Of a stretch of DNA of 64,000 bases, positions 20,158 through 30,519 are shown one piece after another. The notes below the pieces were generated by a model. That model was not told the DNA's origin. It did no database searches and saw nothing but the letters and a program-made list of their open reading frames with translations. The stretch is from Martelella mediterranea. Its GTDB lineage: Bacteria > Pseudomonadota > Alphaproteobacteria > Rhizobiales > Rhizobiaceae. Numbering within the stretch: position 1 is the first letter of the stretch; each line of letters starts with the position of its first letter. The position numbers and the translations under genes were made by a program. Location of the stretch: positions 58,930-122,929 of the forward strand of contig NZ_SMAR01000010.1 in the NCBI RefSeq assembly GCF_004342225.1, given 5' to 3'.

Positions 20158-22038
20158 ATGAAAAGACAATTTTTTGCGGCCTCCGCCGCAGCGCTCGCTC
20201 TTACCTTTGCGCAAAATGCAAGCGCGCAGGACGTGATTTCCGCTACAGATGATGTGACTGTGCTGGAACCGGTTTATGTGACGACGCCACTTCGCCGTGA
20301 AACGACGGTTTTGCAGTCCACTTCAACGGTCACCGTGATTTCTGAGGCGGATATTCAAAAGTCTGCCGCGCGGGACCTGCCATCACTGCTTCGCAAATAT
20401 CCCGGCGTAAACATCAAGACCAATGGCGGGCAGGGGGCGTCGGCCAGTGTCATGCTGCGCTCGGCAACGGCCGCGCAAACCCTGGTTCTGATTGACGGTA
20501 TGCGTGTCGGGTCGGCAACAACGGGGACCACTTATCTTTCCAATATTCCGCTGAGCGGTATTCAGCGTGTCGAAATCGTTGAAGGTGCACACTCCGCGGA
20601 ATGGGGCGCGGATGCCATTGGCGGTGTCGTTAACATCATTACCAAAGACGGTTCCTTCTGCGAAAATGGCAAGAATGTCTGCACCACCGTCGAAGCGGGG
20701 GTAACCTATCCCTGGGGTGGCTTCGGGAATGTGAATGTTCGCGGTGCGAGTGAGGATGGTGTGAGTTTCAATGTCGGCCTGGCGCTCTTGGGCACCGAGG
20801 GATATGACTTTACCACTCCCGCAAGTGGCTATGATGAGCCGGATCGCGATGGGTTTCTTCAAGGATCGTTCAATTACTCGATCTCAAAGGATTTCGATTG
20901 GGGGCGCTTGTACTCTGAAGGTATGTACGCGCGCTCAAATCCACAATATGATGGAAATTCAGAAACGTACGGTGCAAGTGCGAATGACTCCATCCAGACA
21001 AACGGCGCATTGAAAGTAGGCGCAGCGATTGACCACACTGAAGATTGGTCTTCCACCTTCGAGGTTTACTCAGCGCTTGATTATGCGCGGAATTTCCTGA
21101 AGGGCAGCAGCATTTATACGTCGCAGTTCAATACCGTCAGATATGGTCTTAATGCCAGCACACAGAAAACCATCTGGGTGGGAGAGGCAAAGAACGTTCT
21201 GTCACTCGGCGGAGAAATCTACCGTGAAGAAGTCGACGCAACGCAGAGATTCGATCAATCGGCACGCAACGTCGGAGCGATCTACGGTCAGTATGGGCTC
21301 GAATGGAGCGCCTTTGATCTGAATGCCGGCATCCGTCATGACTCCGATGAACAGTTTGGTGGCGCAACGACTTATAATATTGGCCTAGGTTATGAACTGA
21401 TCGAGGGGCTGAAGGCGCGAGCCTCGTTTGGTACCGGCTTTCGGGCGCCGACGTTCAATGAGCTGTACTATCCCGGTTATGCCAACCCTGATCTGGAGCC
21501 GGAACGCTCCCGTTCGTGGGAAGCCGGTTTGAACTGGCAGCCTGATGCCGGTACCGAAATCGATATGGCCGTCTATCAGACGTTTCTTCGTGATATGATC
21601 ACCTCCAACGCATCCACCGGTTACAGGCCTTTCAATGTCGACAAGGCAAAGGTTTCCGGTATCAGGGCAACGGTTTCTCAGGCACTCCTTGAAGACCGTC
21701 TAGATCTGGATTTCGGCTTCGAATACCGGCTGCCTGAAAATGAGACCACAGATGAGTATCTTGTCGGGCAAAACCGCTTGAAGTTTACCGTCGGCGCCAG
21801 TTACGCGGCGACTGAAAAACTCAATCTGAATGGTGATATTGAGTATGTTGCAGATCGTTGGAAAAGTCCTGACTTGCCGGAATATACTGTTGTTAATGTC
21901 TCGGCCCTTTATCAGCTCGACAGCGCTGCAAACGTCAAGTTTGCCGTCGAAAACCTATTCAACGAAGACTATGAAACGTCGCTTGGTTACAAGGAACCCG
22001 GCACGACGGTTACGCTTGGCTTCAGCAGGACGTTTTAA
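20158..22038 (+). CDS. btuB: TonB-dependent vitamin B12 receptor BtuB
   Basis: Outer-membrane cobalamin receptor, 626 aa. Signal peptide (MKRQFFAASAAALALTFAQN), a TonB box near VLEPVYVTTP, a plug domain (RDLPSLLRKYPGVNIKTNGG, VNIITKDG) and a C-terminal beta-barrel that ends in Phe as outer-membrane proteins do. The frame is open 47 codons further upstream, but only the ATG at 20158 gives a signal peptide; GGGG lies seven bases before it. Placement behind a cobalamin riboswitch and before btuFCD identifies the substrate. Confidence 0.94.
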   Translation: MKRQFFAASAAALALTFAQNASAQDVISATDDVTVLEPVYVTTPLRRETTVLQSTSTVTVISEADIQKSAARDLPSLLRKYPGVNIKTNGGQGASASVMLRSATAAQTLVLIDGMRVGSATTGTTYLSNIPLSGIQRVEIVEGAHSAEWGADAIGGVVNIITKDGSFCENGKNVCTTVEAGVTYPWGGFGNVNVRGASEDGVSFNVGLALLGTEGYDFTTPASGYDEPDRDGFLQGSFNYSISKDFDWGRLYSEGMYARSNPQYDGNSETYGASANDSIQTNGALKVGAAIDHTEDWSSTFEVYSALDYARNFLKGSSIYTSQFNTVRYGLNASTQKTIWVGEAKNVLSLGGEIYREEVDATQRFDQSARNVGAIYGQYGLEWSAFDLNAGIRHDSDEQFGGATTYNIGLGYELIEGLKARASFGTGFRAPTFNELYYPGYANPDLEPERSRSWEAGLNWQPDAGTEIDMAVYQTFLRDMITSNASTGYRPFNVDKAKVSGIRATVSQALLEDRLDLDFGFEYRLPENETTDEYLVGQNRLKFTVGASYAATEKLNLNGDIEYVADRWKSPDLPEYTVVNVSALYQLDSAANVKFAVENLFNEDYETSLGYKEPGTTVTLGFSRTF

Positions 22039-22917
22039 GTGAAGCGAACGGCGCGCATCAAAGGCAGTTTTCTATTTCTTTCCGGCTTGATGTGCGCCAG
22101 TCTGGCGCTGCTGCCGGCCGCCGTCGGCAGTGCTGTCGCCGCTATGCCGCCCGAACGGGTGGTTTCGATCAATCTCTGTACGGATCAGATGGCGATCCTT
22201 CTGGCAAAGCCGGGGCAGCTGATTTCCGTTTCGATGCTGGCGTCTGATCCGGCTGTCTCCGCGCTTTCTGAGGAGGCTGAAAGCTATCGGCCCAATTATG
22301 GTCTGGCCGAAGAGGTCTTCATGATGAAGCCCGATCTTGTGCTTGCCGGAAGTTACACGACGCGCGAAACGGTAGCACTTTTAAAACGGCTTGGGATCAA
22401 GGTTGCGGAGTTTGATCCGGAACCATCTCTGAATGCTGTACGTGACAACCTGCTGCGCATGGGAGAGCTTCTGGGAACGTCCGAAAAGGCAGAAGCCCTG
22501 GTTGAAACAATGGACCGGCAACTGGCCGATATTGTCGCTGACGGTGCCAGCCACCGGACGGTGGTGCTCTATTACGCGAACGGCTACACCTCCGGCAAAC
22601 ATACGCTCGCCGGGGATATCGCGGTGAAGGCGGGGCTGGAAAACATCGGCGCCGTATCCGGTGTGGACGGGCTGGGGCGCTTACCTCTGGAGCGGCTGGT
22701 CCTGGCTGCGCCCGATGTGATTGTCAGCGGCGGGCAGGAGTATGAGGCTCCTGCCCTGGCAGAGGAAGTATTTCAGCATCCGGCTTTCAGGTCACTGGCT
22801 GAAAACAGCACCTATGTGCAACTTGCAAGCAGCGAGACAATTTGTGGCGGGCCGTTCAATCTTGAAGCTGTTCAGCGCCTTCATGACGCGGCGAAAAAGG
22901 GGGTGGGCGATGAATAA
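22039..22917 (+). CDS. btuF: Cobalamin ABC transporter substrate-binding protein BtuF
   Basis: Periplasmic binding protein of the helical-backbone (BtuF/FhuD) class, 292 aa. It has an N-terminal signal peptide of about 35 residues, then VVSINLCTDQMAILLAKPGQ, a typical class III opening. KPDLVLAGSY and LERLVLAAPDVIVSGG mark the two lobes. The start is GTG, directly after the btuB stop with no spacer, so it depends on coupling to btuB. The end overlaps btuC by eight bases. Confidence 0.9.
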   Translation: MKRTARIKGSFLFLSGLMCASLALLPAAVGSAVAAMPPERVVSINLCTDQMAILLAKPGQLISVSMLASDPAVSALSEEAESYRPNYGLAEEVFMMKPDLVLAGSYTTRETVALLKRLGIKVAEFDPEPSLNAVRDNLLRMGELLGTSEKAEALVETMDRQLADIVADGASHRTVVLYYANGYTSGKHTLAGDIAVKAGLENIGAVSGVDGLGRLPLERLVLAAPDVIVSGGQEYEAPALAEEVFQHPAFRSLAENSTYVQLASSETICGGPFNLEAVQRLHDAAKKGVGDE

Positions 22918-23911
22918 GCAGGGTCGCTATGCTGTGCTTCTGTCATGCCTTTCGCTTCTTGTCTTTCTGCTGTTTGTCGCCTCCCTGGCGGTTGGTCCCG
23001 CTGGTATCGGTTTTCGTGCGAGCATGCGCGGTCTGTTCAGCAATGATGCGGGCGCTGTCGCGCTGATCATGCATGAGATCCGCCTTCCACGGGCTCTGCT
23101 TGGCCTGATGATCGGGGCAACGCTCGGTTTGTCGGGCGCAGTCCTGCAAGGCTATCTGCGCAACCCACTGGCCGAGCCCGGATTGCTGGGGGTGTCTGCT
23201 TCCGCCTCCCTTGGGGCAGTCATTGCAATTTACACCGGCCTTTCGGCGCTTTTCAGTCTGGCACTGCCGCTGCTGGCGCTCGTCTTCGCCTTTTTGTCGG
23301 TGATTGCAGTGCGTGCGCTGGCAGGTGGCGCGGCCCGCAGCCTTTCCATGATCCTGGCTGGTGTCGCAGTGACCAGTTTCGCAGGGGCAATGACATCGCT
23401 GGCGCTGAACCTGTCCCCCAATCCGTTCGCGGCGATGGAGATCATGTTCTGGATGCTGGGTTCACTGACAGATCGTTCCATGGTCCAGTTCTGGCTTGCC
23501 GCGCCTTTCATGGTTGTCGGCTGGTGTTTGCTGTTTGCCTCTGCGCGTGCATTGAATGCGATGACCCTTGGCGAAGATGCTGCAGCAAGTCTTGGGATAT
23601 CGCGCAAAAGAACCGAGCGACTGGTGGTCTGGGGCGTTGCCGTCAGCGTTGGCGCGGCGACGGCGGTTTCCGGTGCAATCGGCTTTATTGGTCTGGTTGT
23701 GCCGCATGTCCTGCGCCCGCTCGTCGGTCACGTGCCCTCCCGGCTGTTGCCAGCCAGTGCGCTTGGCGGTGCTGCGGTATTGCTCACCGCAGATATCGCT
23801 GTACGGGTTATTGCACCGGAGCGTGATCTGAAGCTTGGTGTGCTGACGGCCATTGTCGGCGCCCCGTTTTTTCTCTGGCTGATCTATAAAACCCGGCGTG
23901 AGATGCTATGA
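22910..23911 (+). CDS. btuC: Cobalamin ABC transporter permease BtuC
   Basis: FecCD-family permease of 333 aa with about ten membrane helices. Family motifs include EIRLPRALLGLMIGATLGLS, GAVLQGYLRNPLAEPGLLGV and the C-terminal GFIGLVVPHVLRPLVG. The start at 22910 overlaps btuF and the end overlaps btuD by ATGA. Assignment to B12 rather than iron siderophores comes from the riboswitch-controlled context. Confidence 0.92.
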   Translation: MNKQGRYAVLLSCLSLLVFLLFVASLAVGPAGIGFRASMRGLFSNDAGAVALIMHEIRLPRALLGLMIGATLGLSGAVLQGYLRNPLAEPGLLGVSASASLGAVIAIYTGLSALFSLALPLLALVFAFLSVIAVRALAGGAARSLSMILAGVAVTSFAGAMTSLALNLSPNPFAAMEIMFWMLGSLTDRSMVQFWLAAPFMVVGWCLLFASARALNAMTLGEDAAASLGISRKRTERLVVWGVAVSVGAATAVSGAIGFIGLVVPHVLRPLVGHVPSRLLPASALGGAAVLLTADIAVRVIAPERDLKLGVLTAIVGAPFFLWLIYKTRREML

Positions 23912-24687
23912 ACCTGTTGGAAGCAAAAGCCGTGAGCGTCAGGCTTGGCGGTAGAAACGTTGTCGAAAACATCAGCTTTTCCATCGCTGCCGGTGAGTTC
24001 GTCGGCCTGATTGGACCAAACGGGGCGGGAAAATCCACGCTGTTAAAAGCCTGTCTGGGGCTGAATAATGCTTCGGGCAATATCCTGTTACAGGATACGC
24101 CACTGGCGGAAATGTCCGCACAGGCACGGGGACGCGCTGTTTCCTACCTGCCGCAGGAGCATGAAATCGCGTGGCCTGTCTCCGTCCGTCATCTGGTGGA
24201 GCTCGGGCGGCAGCCATGGCTGAAAGCAGACGGCGGGCGCGACTTCGCCGGTCGCCATGCGATCGCGCGCGCCATTGCCCGTCTCGGCATTACTGAGCTT
24301 GCCGAGCGGCCAGCCAATACCCTCTCAGGCGGTGAGCGGGCGCGGGTTCTGATTGCCCGTGCGCTTGCTCAGACAACGCCACTTCTGCTGGCCGATGAAC
24401 CCGCTGCGGGGCTTGATCCCGCCCATCAGATCGGTCTGATGAAGATCTTCCGCTCGCTTTTAAGCGACGGACATTCGGTCGTCAGTTCCATGCATGATTT
24501 AAGCCTGGCTGCGCGCTGGTGCACGCGTCTGATCATGATCGATAAGGGGCATATCGTCGCTGATGACCGGCCTGAGAATGTGCTGACGGCTGACAATCTG
24601 AGAGCCGTTTACGGCGTTGAGGCCTTTTTTGCCGAAGCGAAGGGCGGGCCGGTCTTATTGCCGCTCGATCTTTATTCAGGTGTATGA
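23908..24687 (+). CDS. btuD: Cobalamin ABC transporter ATPase BtuD
   Basis: ATPase subunit of 259 aa with Walker A GPNGAGKSTLLKA, Q-loop YLPQEHEIAW, signature LSGGERARV and Walker B LLADEPAAGLD. It pairs with BtuC, whose gene it overlaps by four bases, to drive B12 import. It closes the riboswitch-controlled operon; a strong terminator hairpin follows 125 bp later. Confidence 0.92.
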   Translation: MNLLEAKAVSVRLGGRNVVENISFSIAAGEFVGLIGPNGAGKSTLLKACLGLNNASGNILLQDTPLAEMSAQARGRAVSYLPQEHEIAWPVSVRHLVELGRQPWLKADGGRDFAGRHAIARAIARLGITELAERPANTLSGGERARVLIARALAQTTPLLLADEPAAGLDPAHQIGLMKIFRSLLSDGHSVVSSMHDLSLAARWCTRLIMIDKGHIVADDRPENVLTADNLRAVYGVEAFFAEAKGGPVLLPLDLYSGV

Positions 24688-24811
24688 TTTGAGTGGCGAA
24701 GGGCTTTATTCTCTGCAAAGTGCCATTGCGTGCTTCACGCGTTTTCGCTAAGAAACCGCAGTTTTCCCGGTTGCCGCGTTGCTGCGGGCCTTTCCGGGCA
24801 TGATGGGTTTC

Positions 24812-24845
24812 GCGCCCGTACATTTTCGCACGGGCGCCGTTTTTT
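24812..24845 (+). terminator. Intrinsic terminator just upstream of lysC
   Basis: Stem GCGCCCGT (24812-24819) pairs with ACGGGCGC (24830-24837), followed by CG and a run of six T. It can end the btu transcript. The T run stops only 18 bp before the lysC ATG, so it may also act as an attenuator if lysC is transcribed from upstream. Confidence 0.85.
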
Positions 24846-24863
24846 GATTGTTGGAATACTGGA

Positions 24864-26114
24864 ATGGCCCGCATTGTCATGAAATTCGGCGGCACGTCCG
24901 TCGCCAATATTGAACGCATCCGCAATGTCGCGCGTCATGTCAAACGTGAGGTCGATGCCGGTCACGAAGTGGCTGTTGTCGTCTCAGCCATGGCTGGCAA
25001 AACAAATGAGCTGGTCGGCTGGACGAAGGAAGCTTCGCCCATGCATGATGCGCGTGAATATGATGTCGTCGTTTCCTCGGGCGAGCAGGTCACCTCGGGC
25101 CTTCTGGCGATCGTGCTGCAGTCAATGGGCGTCAATGCACGCTCTTGGCAGGGCTGGCAGGTTCCGATCAAAACCGACAACGCGCATGGCGCCGCCCGCA
25201 TTGCAGAGATTGACGGCAGTGATATCGTCAAGCGTATGGGTGAAGGGCAGGTGGCTGTTTGCGCAGGTTTTCAGGGCGTTGGCCCGGACAACCGGATTGC
25301 AACGCTCGGTCGCGGCGGCTCTGATACGTCTGCGGTCGCCATCGCGGCGGCTGTGAAAGCTGATCGATGCGATATCTATACCGATGTCGACGGTGTATAC
25401 ACGACGGATCCGCGTATCGAGCCGAAAGCGAAGCGGATGAAAAAGGTCGCCTTTGAGGAAATGCTGGAAATGGCATCTCTGGGCGCAAAGGTTCTTCAGG
25501 TGCGTTCTGTCGAGCTCGCCATGGTTCACAAAGTCCGCACATTTGTGCGGTCCAGTTTTGAGGCGCCGGATGCGCCGGGCATGGGCGATTTTGATAATCC
25601 GCCCGGTACCCTGATTTGCGATGAGGAAGAGATTGTGGAACAGGAAGTCGTAACCGGCATTGCATATGCCAAGGACGAAGCGCAGATTTCGCTGCGCCGT
25701 GTGGAAGACCGACCCGGTGTTGCAGGTGCTATTTTCGGCCCGCTTGCCGAAGGCCACATCAATGTCGATATGATTGTCCAGAACATTTCAGAAGACGGTA
25801 CGCATACCGACATGACCTTCACCGTTCCGGCTTCCGACGTTGATAAAGCCAAGGCGATGCTGGCTGAAAAACAGGGCGAGATCGGCTTTGACGCCATCCA
25901 GAGCGAAACCGAGCTGGCCAAGATTTCGGTAATCGGCATTGGCATGCGGTCGCATACCGGCGTTGCTGCCTCGGCCTTCAAGGCACTTTCCCAAAAGGGC
26001 ATCAACATTAAGGCGATTACGACATCTGAGATCAAGATTTCCATCCTGATCGACGGTGCGTATGCTGAACTGGCAGTCAGGACTTTGCATTCGTGCTACG
26101 GTCTCGATAAGTAA
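24864..26114 (+). CDS. lysC: Aspartate kinase
   Basis: First step of the aspartate pathway to lysine, threonine and methionine, 416 aa. The kinase domain starts VMKFGGTSVAN and carries GFQGVGPDNRIATLGRGGSD and TDVDGVYTTDPR. Two C-terminal ACT domains (about 265-410) suggest feedback inhibition by lysine and/or threonine. Its ATG lies 18 bp after the T run of an intrinsic terminator, leaving almost no room for a separate promoter. Confidence 0.96.
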   Translation: MARIVMKFGGTSVANIERIRNVARHVKREVDAGHEVAVVVSAMAGKTNELVGWTKEASPMHDAREYDVVVSSGEQVTSGLLAIVLQSMGVNARSWQGWQVPIKTDNAHGAARIAEIDGSDIVKRMGEGQVAVCAGFQGVGPDNRIATLGRGGSDTSAVAIAAAVKADRCDIYTDVDGVYTTDPRIEPKAKRMKKVAFEEMLEMASLGAKVLQVRSVELAMVHKVRTFVRSSFEAPDAPGMGDFDNPPGTLICDEEEIVEQEVVTGIAYAKDEAQISLRRVEDRPGVAGAIFGPLAEGHINVDMIVQNISEDGTHTDMTFTVPASDVDKAKAMLAEKQGEIGFDAIQSETELAKISVIGIGMRSHTGVAASAFKALSQKGINIKAITTSEIKISILIDGAYAELAVRTLHSCYGLDK

Positions 26115-26197
26115 TTAAAAAAGGACGGACGTCCGGCTTCATCGATACCGGTCGTCCAGCCGGGGCCTCATGCGCCCTCCACGGGGACAGACGAGCG

Positions 26198-28465
26198 ATG
26201 AACCATCAAGCATCCAGCCCGCGCATACTGCTGAAGCGGCTGCGGGAACTGATGGCGGAGCCATTGGAACCACAGGAACGTCTCGACCGTATTGTCGGCC
26301 AGATCGCCGGGAATATGGTTGCTGCCGTATGCTCTGTTTATGTCCTGCGCGCTGACAGCGTGCTTGAACTCTATGCAACACAGGGTCTCAAGCGCGATGC
26401 CGTGCATCTGGCTTCACTGAGAATGGGGCAGGGCCTTGTCGGTACGATTGCGGCTTCGGCGCGTCCGCTTAATCTCTCCGATGCCCAATCGCATCCGGCT
26501 TTCCGCTATCTTCCGGAAACAGGCGAAGAGATCTACCACTCATTTTTGGGTGTGCCGATCCTGCGTGCAGGGCGCACGCTCGGTGTTCTCGTTGTTCAGA
26601 ATACCGATGAGCATTCCTACAGCGAAGAAGATGTGGAAGCGCTTCAGACCGCGGCTATGCTGTTGGCCGAAATGATCGTTTCCGGTGATCTTCGGAAAAT
26701 AACGCGGCCTGGCATGGAGCTGGATCTGACGCGCTCGGTCTCGATTGCAGGCGATGCTTATGGCGAAGGTCTGGCGCTCGGCCACGCCGTGCTGCATGAG
26801 CCGCGCATTATCGTCAATAACCTCGTCAACGAAGACAGCGACGCAGAAATTGCGCGGCTGCGTGAGGCGCTGGAGAAGCTGCGCGCATCAATTGATGACA
26901 TGTTGCAGCGGGGCGATGTTCTGGCCGAGGGCGAGCACCGGGAGGTGCTGGAAACCTACCGTATGTTTGCGCATGACCGCGGCTGGGTGCGGCGCTTGGA
27001 AGAAGCGATTCAGCTTGGCCTGACTGCCGAAGGCGCTGTCGAAAAGGTTCAGAGCGATACCAAGGCACGCATGATCCGGCTGACGGACCCTTTCATGCGT
27101 GAGCGCATGCATGATCTGGATGATCTGGCCAACCGGCTATTGCGGCAGCTGACAGGCTATTCGGCCGATGTTCACGGTGATGGTTTCCCAGAAGATGCTG
27201 TCATCGTGGCGCGCGCCATGGGCGCGGCGGAACTGCTCGATTATCCGCGTGACAGCCTGCGGGGGCTGGTCCTGGAAGATGGAGCGGCCACCAGCCATGT
27301 TATCATCGTGGCGCGCGCCATGGGCATTCCGGTGGTCGGTCAGGCTGCGGGCGTGGCCGCACAGGTGGAAAATGGCGACGGAATCATTGTCGATGGCGAT
27401 GATGGTGAAGTCCATGTGCGACCGCTGGATGCGGTGGTCAGGGCTTATGAAGAGAAACTGCGACTTCGTGCACGCAGGCAGGAGCAGTTTCGCGCATTGC
27501 GTTCTGTCGATCCGGTTTCCAGCGATGGTGTGCGTGTCAACCTGATGATGAATGCGGGGCTGCTTGTCGATCTCCCGCATCTGGACGACTCCGGGGCGGA
27601 GGGAATTGGCCTGTTCCGGACAGAACTTCAGTTTATGATCGCCTCGCGTATGCCGAAGGCGACGGAGCAGGAGGCTTTTTACCGTCAGGTTCTTGATCAT
27701 GCGGGCAATCGGCCAGTGACCTTCAGAACGCTTGATATCGGCTCTGACAAGATGGTTTCTTACTTCCGCTCTCAGGAAGAAGAAAATCCGGCCATGGGGT
27801 GGCGTGCTGTTCGTCTGGCGCTGGATCGTCCCTATCTGCTCAGAATGCAGCTGAGGGCGTTGATGAAGGCGACCGCGGGCGAGGCGCTCAAGGTCATGGT
27901 CCCGATGGTTTCTGAAGTTGATGAAATCCGTCAGACCCGCGCTTTGATGGCAAAAGAGGTTCAGCATATGCGGCGTTTCGGACATGATGTGCCGCGCAAG
28001 ATCGAGCTGGGTGCTATGCTTGAAGTGCCCGCATTGCTTTATGAAATTGATGAAATGATGGCCGAGGTTGATTTCGTCTCGGTCGGTTCCAACGATCTCT
28101 ATCAGTTTCTGATGGCGACAGATCGCGGCAACGCACGGGTCGCTGATCGTTATGACACACTCAGCAAACCTTTTCTCAGGGTTTTGCGGGACATCGTGCG
28201 CGCGGGCGAGCGCAATCATGTTCCGGTGACGCTTTGCGGTGAGTTCGCGAGCCGGCCGATTTCGGCTATGGCGCTTTTCGCAATTGGATATCGCACTGTC
28301 TCAATGTCGCCGACGGCGATTGGTCCGGTAAAGGCGATGTTGCTGGGGCTTGATATTTCTGCAGTCAGTTCGTTCCTGAATGATGCGTTGGATGACCCGA
28401 AGAACCTGACGCCTGTGCGCACGCTTCTTGAGCGCTTCGCCGCAGAAAACAATATTCCCTTGTAG
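26198..28465 (+). CDS. ptsP: Phosphoenolpyruvate-protein phosphotransferase PtsP (EI-Ntr)
   Basis: Enzyme I of the nitrogen phosphotransferase system, 755 aa. It passes phosphate from PEP to NPr and on to EIIA-Ntr. Domain order: N-terminal GAF sensor (about 15-165), phosphohistidine domain with His367 in [17 protein letters not shown], and the PEP-binding barrel with the catalytic Cys680 in [10 protein letters not shown]. The GAF domain separates it from sugar-PTS enzyme I and in related bacteria responds to glutamine. It lies 83 bp after lysC, the same neighbourhood as in other Rhizobiales. Confidence 0.95.
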   Translation: MNHQASSPRILLKRLRELMAEPLEPQERLDRIVGQIAGNMVAAVCSVYVLRADSVLELYATQGLKRDAVHLASLRMGQGLVGTIAASARPLNLSDAQSHPAFRYLPETGEEIYHSFLGVPILRAGRTLGVLVVQNTDEHSYSEEDVEALQTAAMLLAEMIVSGDLRKITRPGMELDLTRSVSIAGDAYGEGLALGHAVLHEPRIIVNNLVNEDSDAEIARLREALEKLRASIDDMLQRGDVLAEGEHREVLETYRMFAHDRGWVRRLEEAIQLGLTAEGAVEKVQSDTKARMIRLTDPFMRERMHDLDDLANRLLRQLTGYSADVHGDGFPEDAVIVARAMGAAELLDYPRDSLRGLVLEDGAATSHVIIVARAMGIPVVGQAAGVAAQVENGDGIIVDGDDGEVHVRPLDAVVRAYEEKLRLRARRQEQFRALRSVDPVSSDGVRVNLMMNAGLLVDLPHLDDSGAEGIGLFRTELQFMIASRMPKATEQEAFYRQVLDHAGNRPVTFRTLDIGSDKMVSYFRSQEEENPAMGWRAVRLALDRPYLLRMQLRALMKATAGEALKVMVPMVSEVDEIRQTRALMAKEVQHMRRFGHDVPRKIELGAMLEVPALLYEIDEMMAEVDFVSVGSNDLYQFLMATDRGNARVADRYDTLSKPFLRVLRDIVRAGERNHVPVTLCGEFASRPISAMALFAIGYRTVSMSPTAIGPVKAMLLGLDISAVSSFLNDALDDPKNLTPVRTLLERFAAENNIPL

Positions 28466-28492
28466 CTGGTTCTGTCCGGGCTTACGAAAAAA

Positions 28493-28532
28493 GCCGGAAC
28501 CTGATGTCGCCCATGCGGCATCAGGTTCCGGC
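28493..28532 (-). terminator. Long perfect hairpin between ptsP and prfA, T run on the minus strand
   Basis: A 14-bp perfect stem (GCCGGAACCTGATG with CATCAGGTTCCGGC) and a 12-base loop. The run that would make it a terminator (AAAAAA at 28487-28492, read as TTTTTT on the minus strand) serves minus-strand transcription, yet both flanking genes run on the plus strand. In the plus direction it may instead protect or process the ptsP mRNA end. Confidence 0.6.
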
Positions 28533-28566
28533 CAGAAATAATTTCAACAGATGGAGCTTAAACGGC

Positions 28567-29649
28567 GTGGCGAGGCTACCTCAGGAAAAAATGCGGGAAC
28601 TTGAACGACGGTTTTCCGAGGTCGAGGCACGCATGTCCGCCGGGCCTGATGCCGAGACCTATGTCAGGCTTGCCTCTGAATATGCCGAGCTTGACCCGGT
28701 TGTTCAGAAAATCCGGGCCTTCTATGACATTGATCGCGAAGCGAACGATCTCAGAAGTCTGCTTGAGGATAAGACGACAGAAGCAGAAATGCGCGAGCTG
28801 GCAGAAATGGAACTGCCGGAACTTGAAGAAAGACTTGAAGCGCTGTCCGGTGAAATTCAGATCCTGCTTCTTCCCAAGGATGCTGCCGATGATAAAAGTG
28901 CCGTCCTTGAGATCCGCGCCGGAACCGGCGGGTCTGAGGCAGCACTTTTCGCAGGCGATCTGTTTCGCATGTATGAGCGCTATGCAAGCGCCAACGGCTG
29001 GAAGGTCGAGGTGCTGTCCGCCAGTGAAGGCGAAGCGGGCGGCTATAAGGAAATCATTGCGTCTGTCTCCGGTAAGGGCGTCTTTTCAAGGCTGAAATTT
29101 GAATCCGGTGTGCACAGGGTGCAGCGCGTCCCTGAAACAGAAGCGGGTGGACGCATTCACACTTCCGCTGCAACGGTTGCTGTTCTGCCGGAAGCAGAAG
29201 ACATCGACATCGAAATCCGCAATGAAGATCTTCGCATTGATACCATGCGGTCATCGGGTGCTGGTGGTCAGCATGTGAACACCACGGATTCGGCCGTACG
29301 CATCACCCATATCCCGACCGGAATTGTTGTGACCAGTTCGGAGAAATCGCAGCATCAGAACCGTGCGCGGGCGATGCAGGTGCTGCGTGCCCGGCTTCTC
29401 GATATCGAACGTCAGCGCTCTGAAAGCGAACGTTCGGCTGATCGCAAAAGTCAGGTTGGTTCCGGCGATCGCTCCGAACGGATACGCACCTATAACTTTC
29501 CGCAGGGGCGCGTGACCGATCATCGCATCAACCTTACACTCTATAAGCTGGATTCCGTGATCCAGGGCGATCTGGACGAGGTGATTGACGCGCTGATTTA
29601 TGATTATCAGGCCGGGCAGCTGGCCCAGCTTGGTGTTGAAGGAAGCTGA
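28567..29649 (+). CDS. prfA: Peptide chain release factor 1
   Basis: Releases nascent peptides at UAA and UAG, 360 aa, the normal length. The GGQ motif lies in [18 protein letters not shown], and the stop-codon-reading tripeptide region is [14 protein letters not shown]. The start is GTG at 28567 ([11 protein letters not shown]) with GGAG about ten bases upstream; the open frame extends 21 codons further up through the hairpin and is not used. prmC, whose product methylates this GGQ glutamine, follows after three bases. Confidence 0.96.
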   Translation: MARLPQEKMRELERRFSEVEARMSAGPDAETYVRLASEYAELDPVVQKIRAFYDIDREANDLRSLLEDKTTEAEMRELAEMELPELEERLEALSGEIQILLLPKDAADDKSAVLEIRAGTGGSEAALFAGDLFRMYERYASANGWKVEVLSASEGEAGGYKEIIASVSGKGVFSRLKFESGVHRVQRVPETEAGGRIHTSAATVAVLPEAEDIDIEIRNEDLRIDTMRSSGAGGQHVNTTDSAVRITHIPTGIVVTSSEKSQHQNRARAMQVLRARLLDIERQRSESERSADRKSQVGSGDRSERIRTYNFPQGRVTDHRINLTLYKLDSVIQGDLDEVIDALIYDYQAGQLAQLGVEGS

Positions 29650-29652
29650 GGG

Positions 29653-30519
29653 GTGAGCCGTCTCACCCTGGAAGGGGCTTATCGTCAGGCCGTAAAAGCG
29701 TTCTCCGATGCAGGTCTGCCTCACCCGTCTGAAGATGCTCGCCACCTCGTGACCGGTCTTTGCGGCCTCTCGCTGACCGCGCTAATCGCCGAGCCGGAGC
29801 GTGTCCTCTCTTCCAGGGAAGCTGCCGCTCTGGAGACGGCGGTTGCGCGCCGGAAAAGACGCGAACCGGTTTATCGTATTCTGGGCGCGCGCGAGTTTTA
29901 CGGGCTCGATTTCAGATTATCGGCTGAAACGCTGGAGCCGAGAGCCGACACAGAAATTCTGGTTGAGCGCTGTCTCTTCTACCTGAAGAAAATCGTTGCG
30001 CGTAAAGGCCGTGCGCGCGTCATCGATCTTGGTACAGGAACCGGCGCAATTGCGATCACGCTGGTAAAGAACTGCCCTGACGTCGAGGCGGTTATGACAG
30101 ATATTTCTGCAGGCGCTCTTGAAACGGCCTGCGAGAATGCCCTAATCAATGGGGTGAAAAATCGCATCAGTGCGATTGAGGGGTCATGGTTTGAGGCGGT
30201 TGAAGGTCGCTTTGACATGATCGTGTCAAATCCGCCATATATCGATTCGAATCAGGTTGATCAGCTTGACCCTGATGTGCGCGATTTTGATCCGCGTGCC
30301 GCCCTTGATGGTGGTCCGGACGGGCTGGATGCTTATCGGTCAATTGCGCGGGACTGTGAAACGTTTCTGGCTGAAGATGGTGTCATTGCACTTGAAATCG
30401 GTTTTGATCAAAAGCAGACCGTGACTGCAATATTCCGCGATGCGGGATATGCGCGTCTTGAGGCGGTATCCGATCTTGGAGGCAATGATCGGGTGCTGGT
30501 TTTCGCAAGTGGCCGTTGA
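29653..30519 (+). CDS. prmC: Release factor glutamine methyltransferase
   Basis: SAM-dependent enzyme that methylates the GGQ glutamine of release factors, 288 aa. The SAM-binding motif is IDLGTGTGAIAITL and the catalytic NPPY sits in IVSNPPYID. The N-terminal helical domain that recognises the release factor is present. The start is GTG, three bases after the prfA stop, with GAGG in the end of prfA, so the pair is coupled. Confidence 0.95.
   Translation: MSRLTLEGAYRQAVKAFSDAGLPHPSEDARHLVTGLCGLSLTALIAEPERVLSSREAAALETAVARRKRREPVYRILGAREFYGLDFRLSAETLEPRADTEILVERCLFYLKKIVARKGRARVIDLGTGTGAIAITLVKNCPDVEAVMTDISAGALETACENALINGVKNRISAIEGSWFEAVEGRFDMIVSNPPYIDSNQVDQLDPDVRDFDPRAALDGGPDGLDAYRSIARDCETFLAEDGVIALEIGFDQKQTVTAIFRDAGYARLEAVSDLGGNDRVLVFASGR

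Noticed and set aside
27137..28219. Minus-strand frame of 360 codons opposite ptsP
   Set aside because: Antisense to highly conserved enzyme I sequence; its length follows from codon bias of the real gene.
28504..28566. Upstream extension of prfA by 21 codons
   Set aside because: It would be encoded by the arm of a perfect hairpin; the GTG at 28567 gives the normal 360-residue protein.
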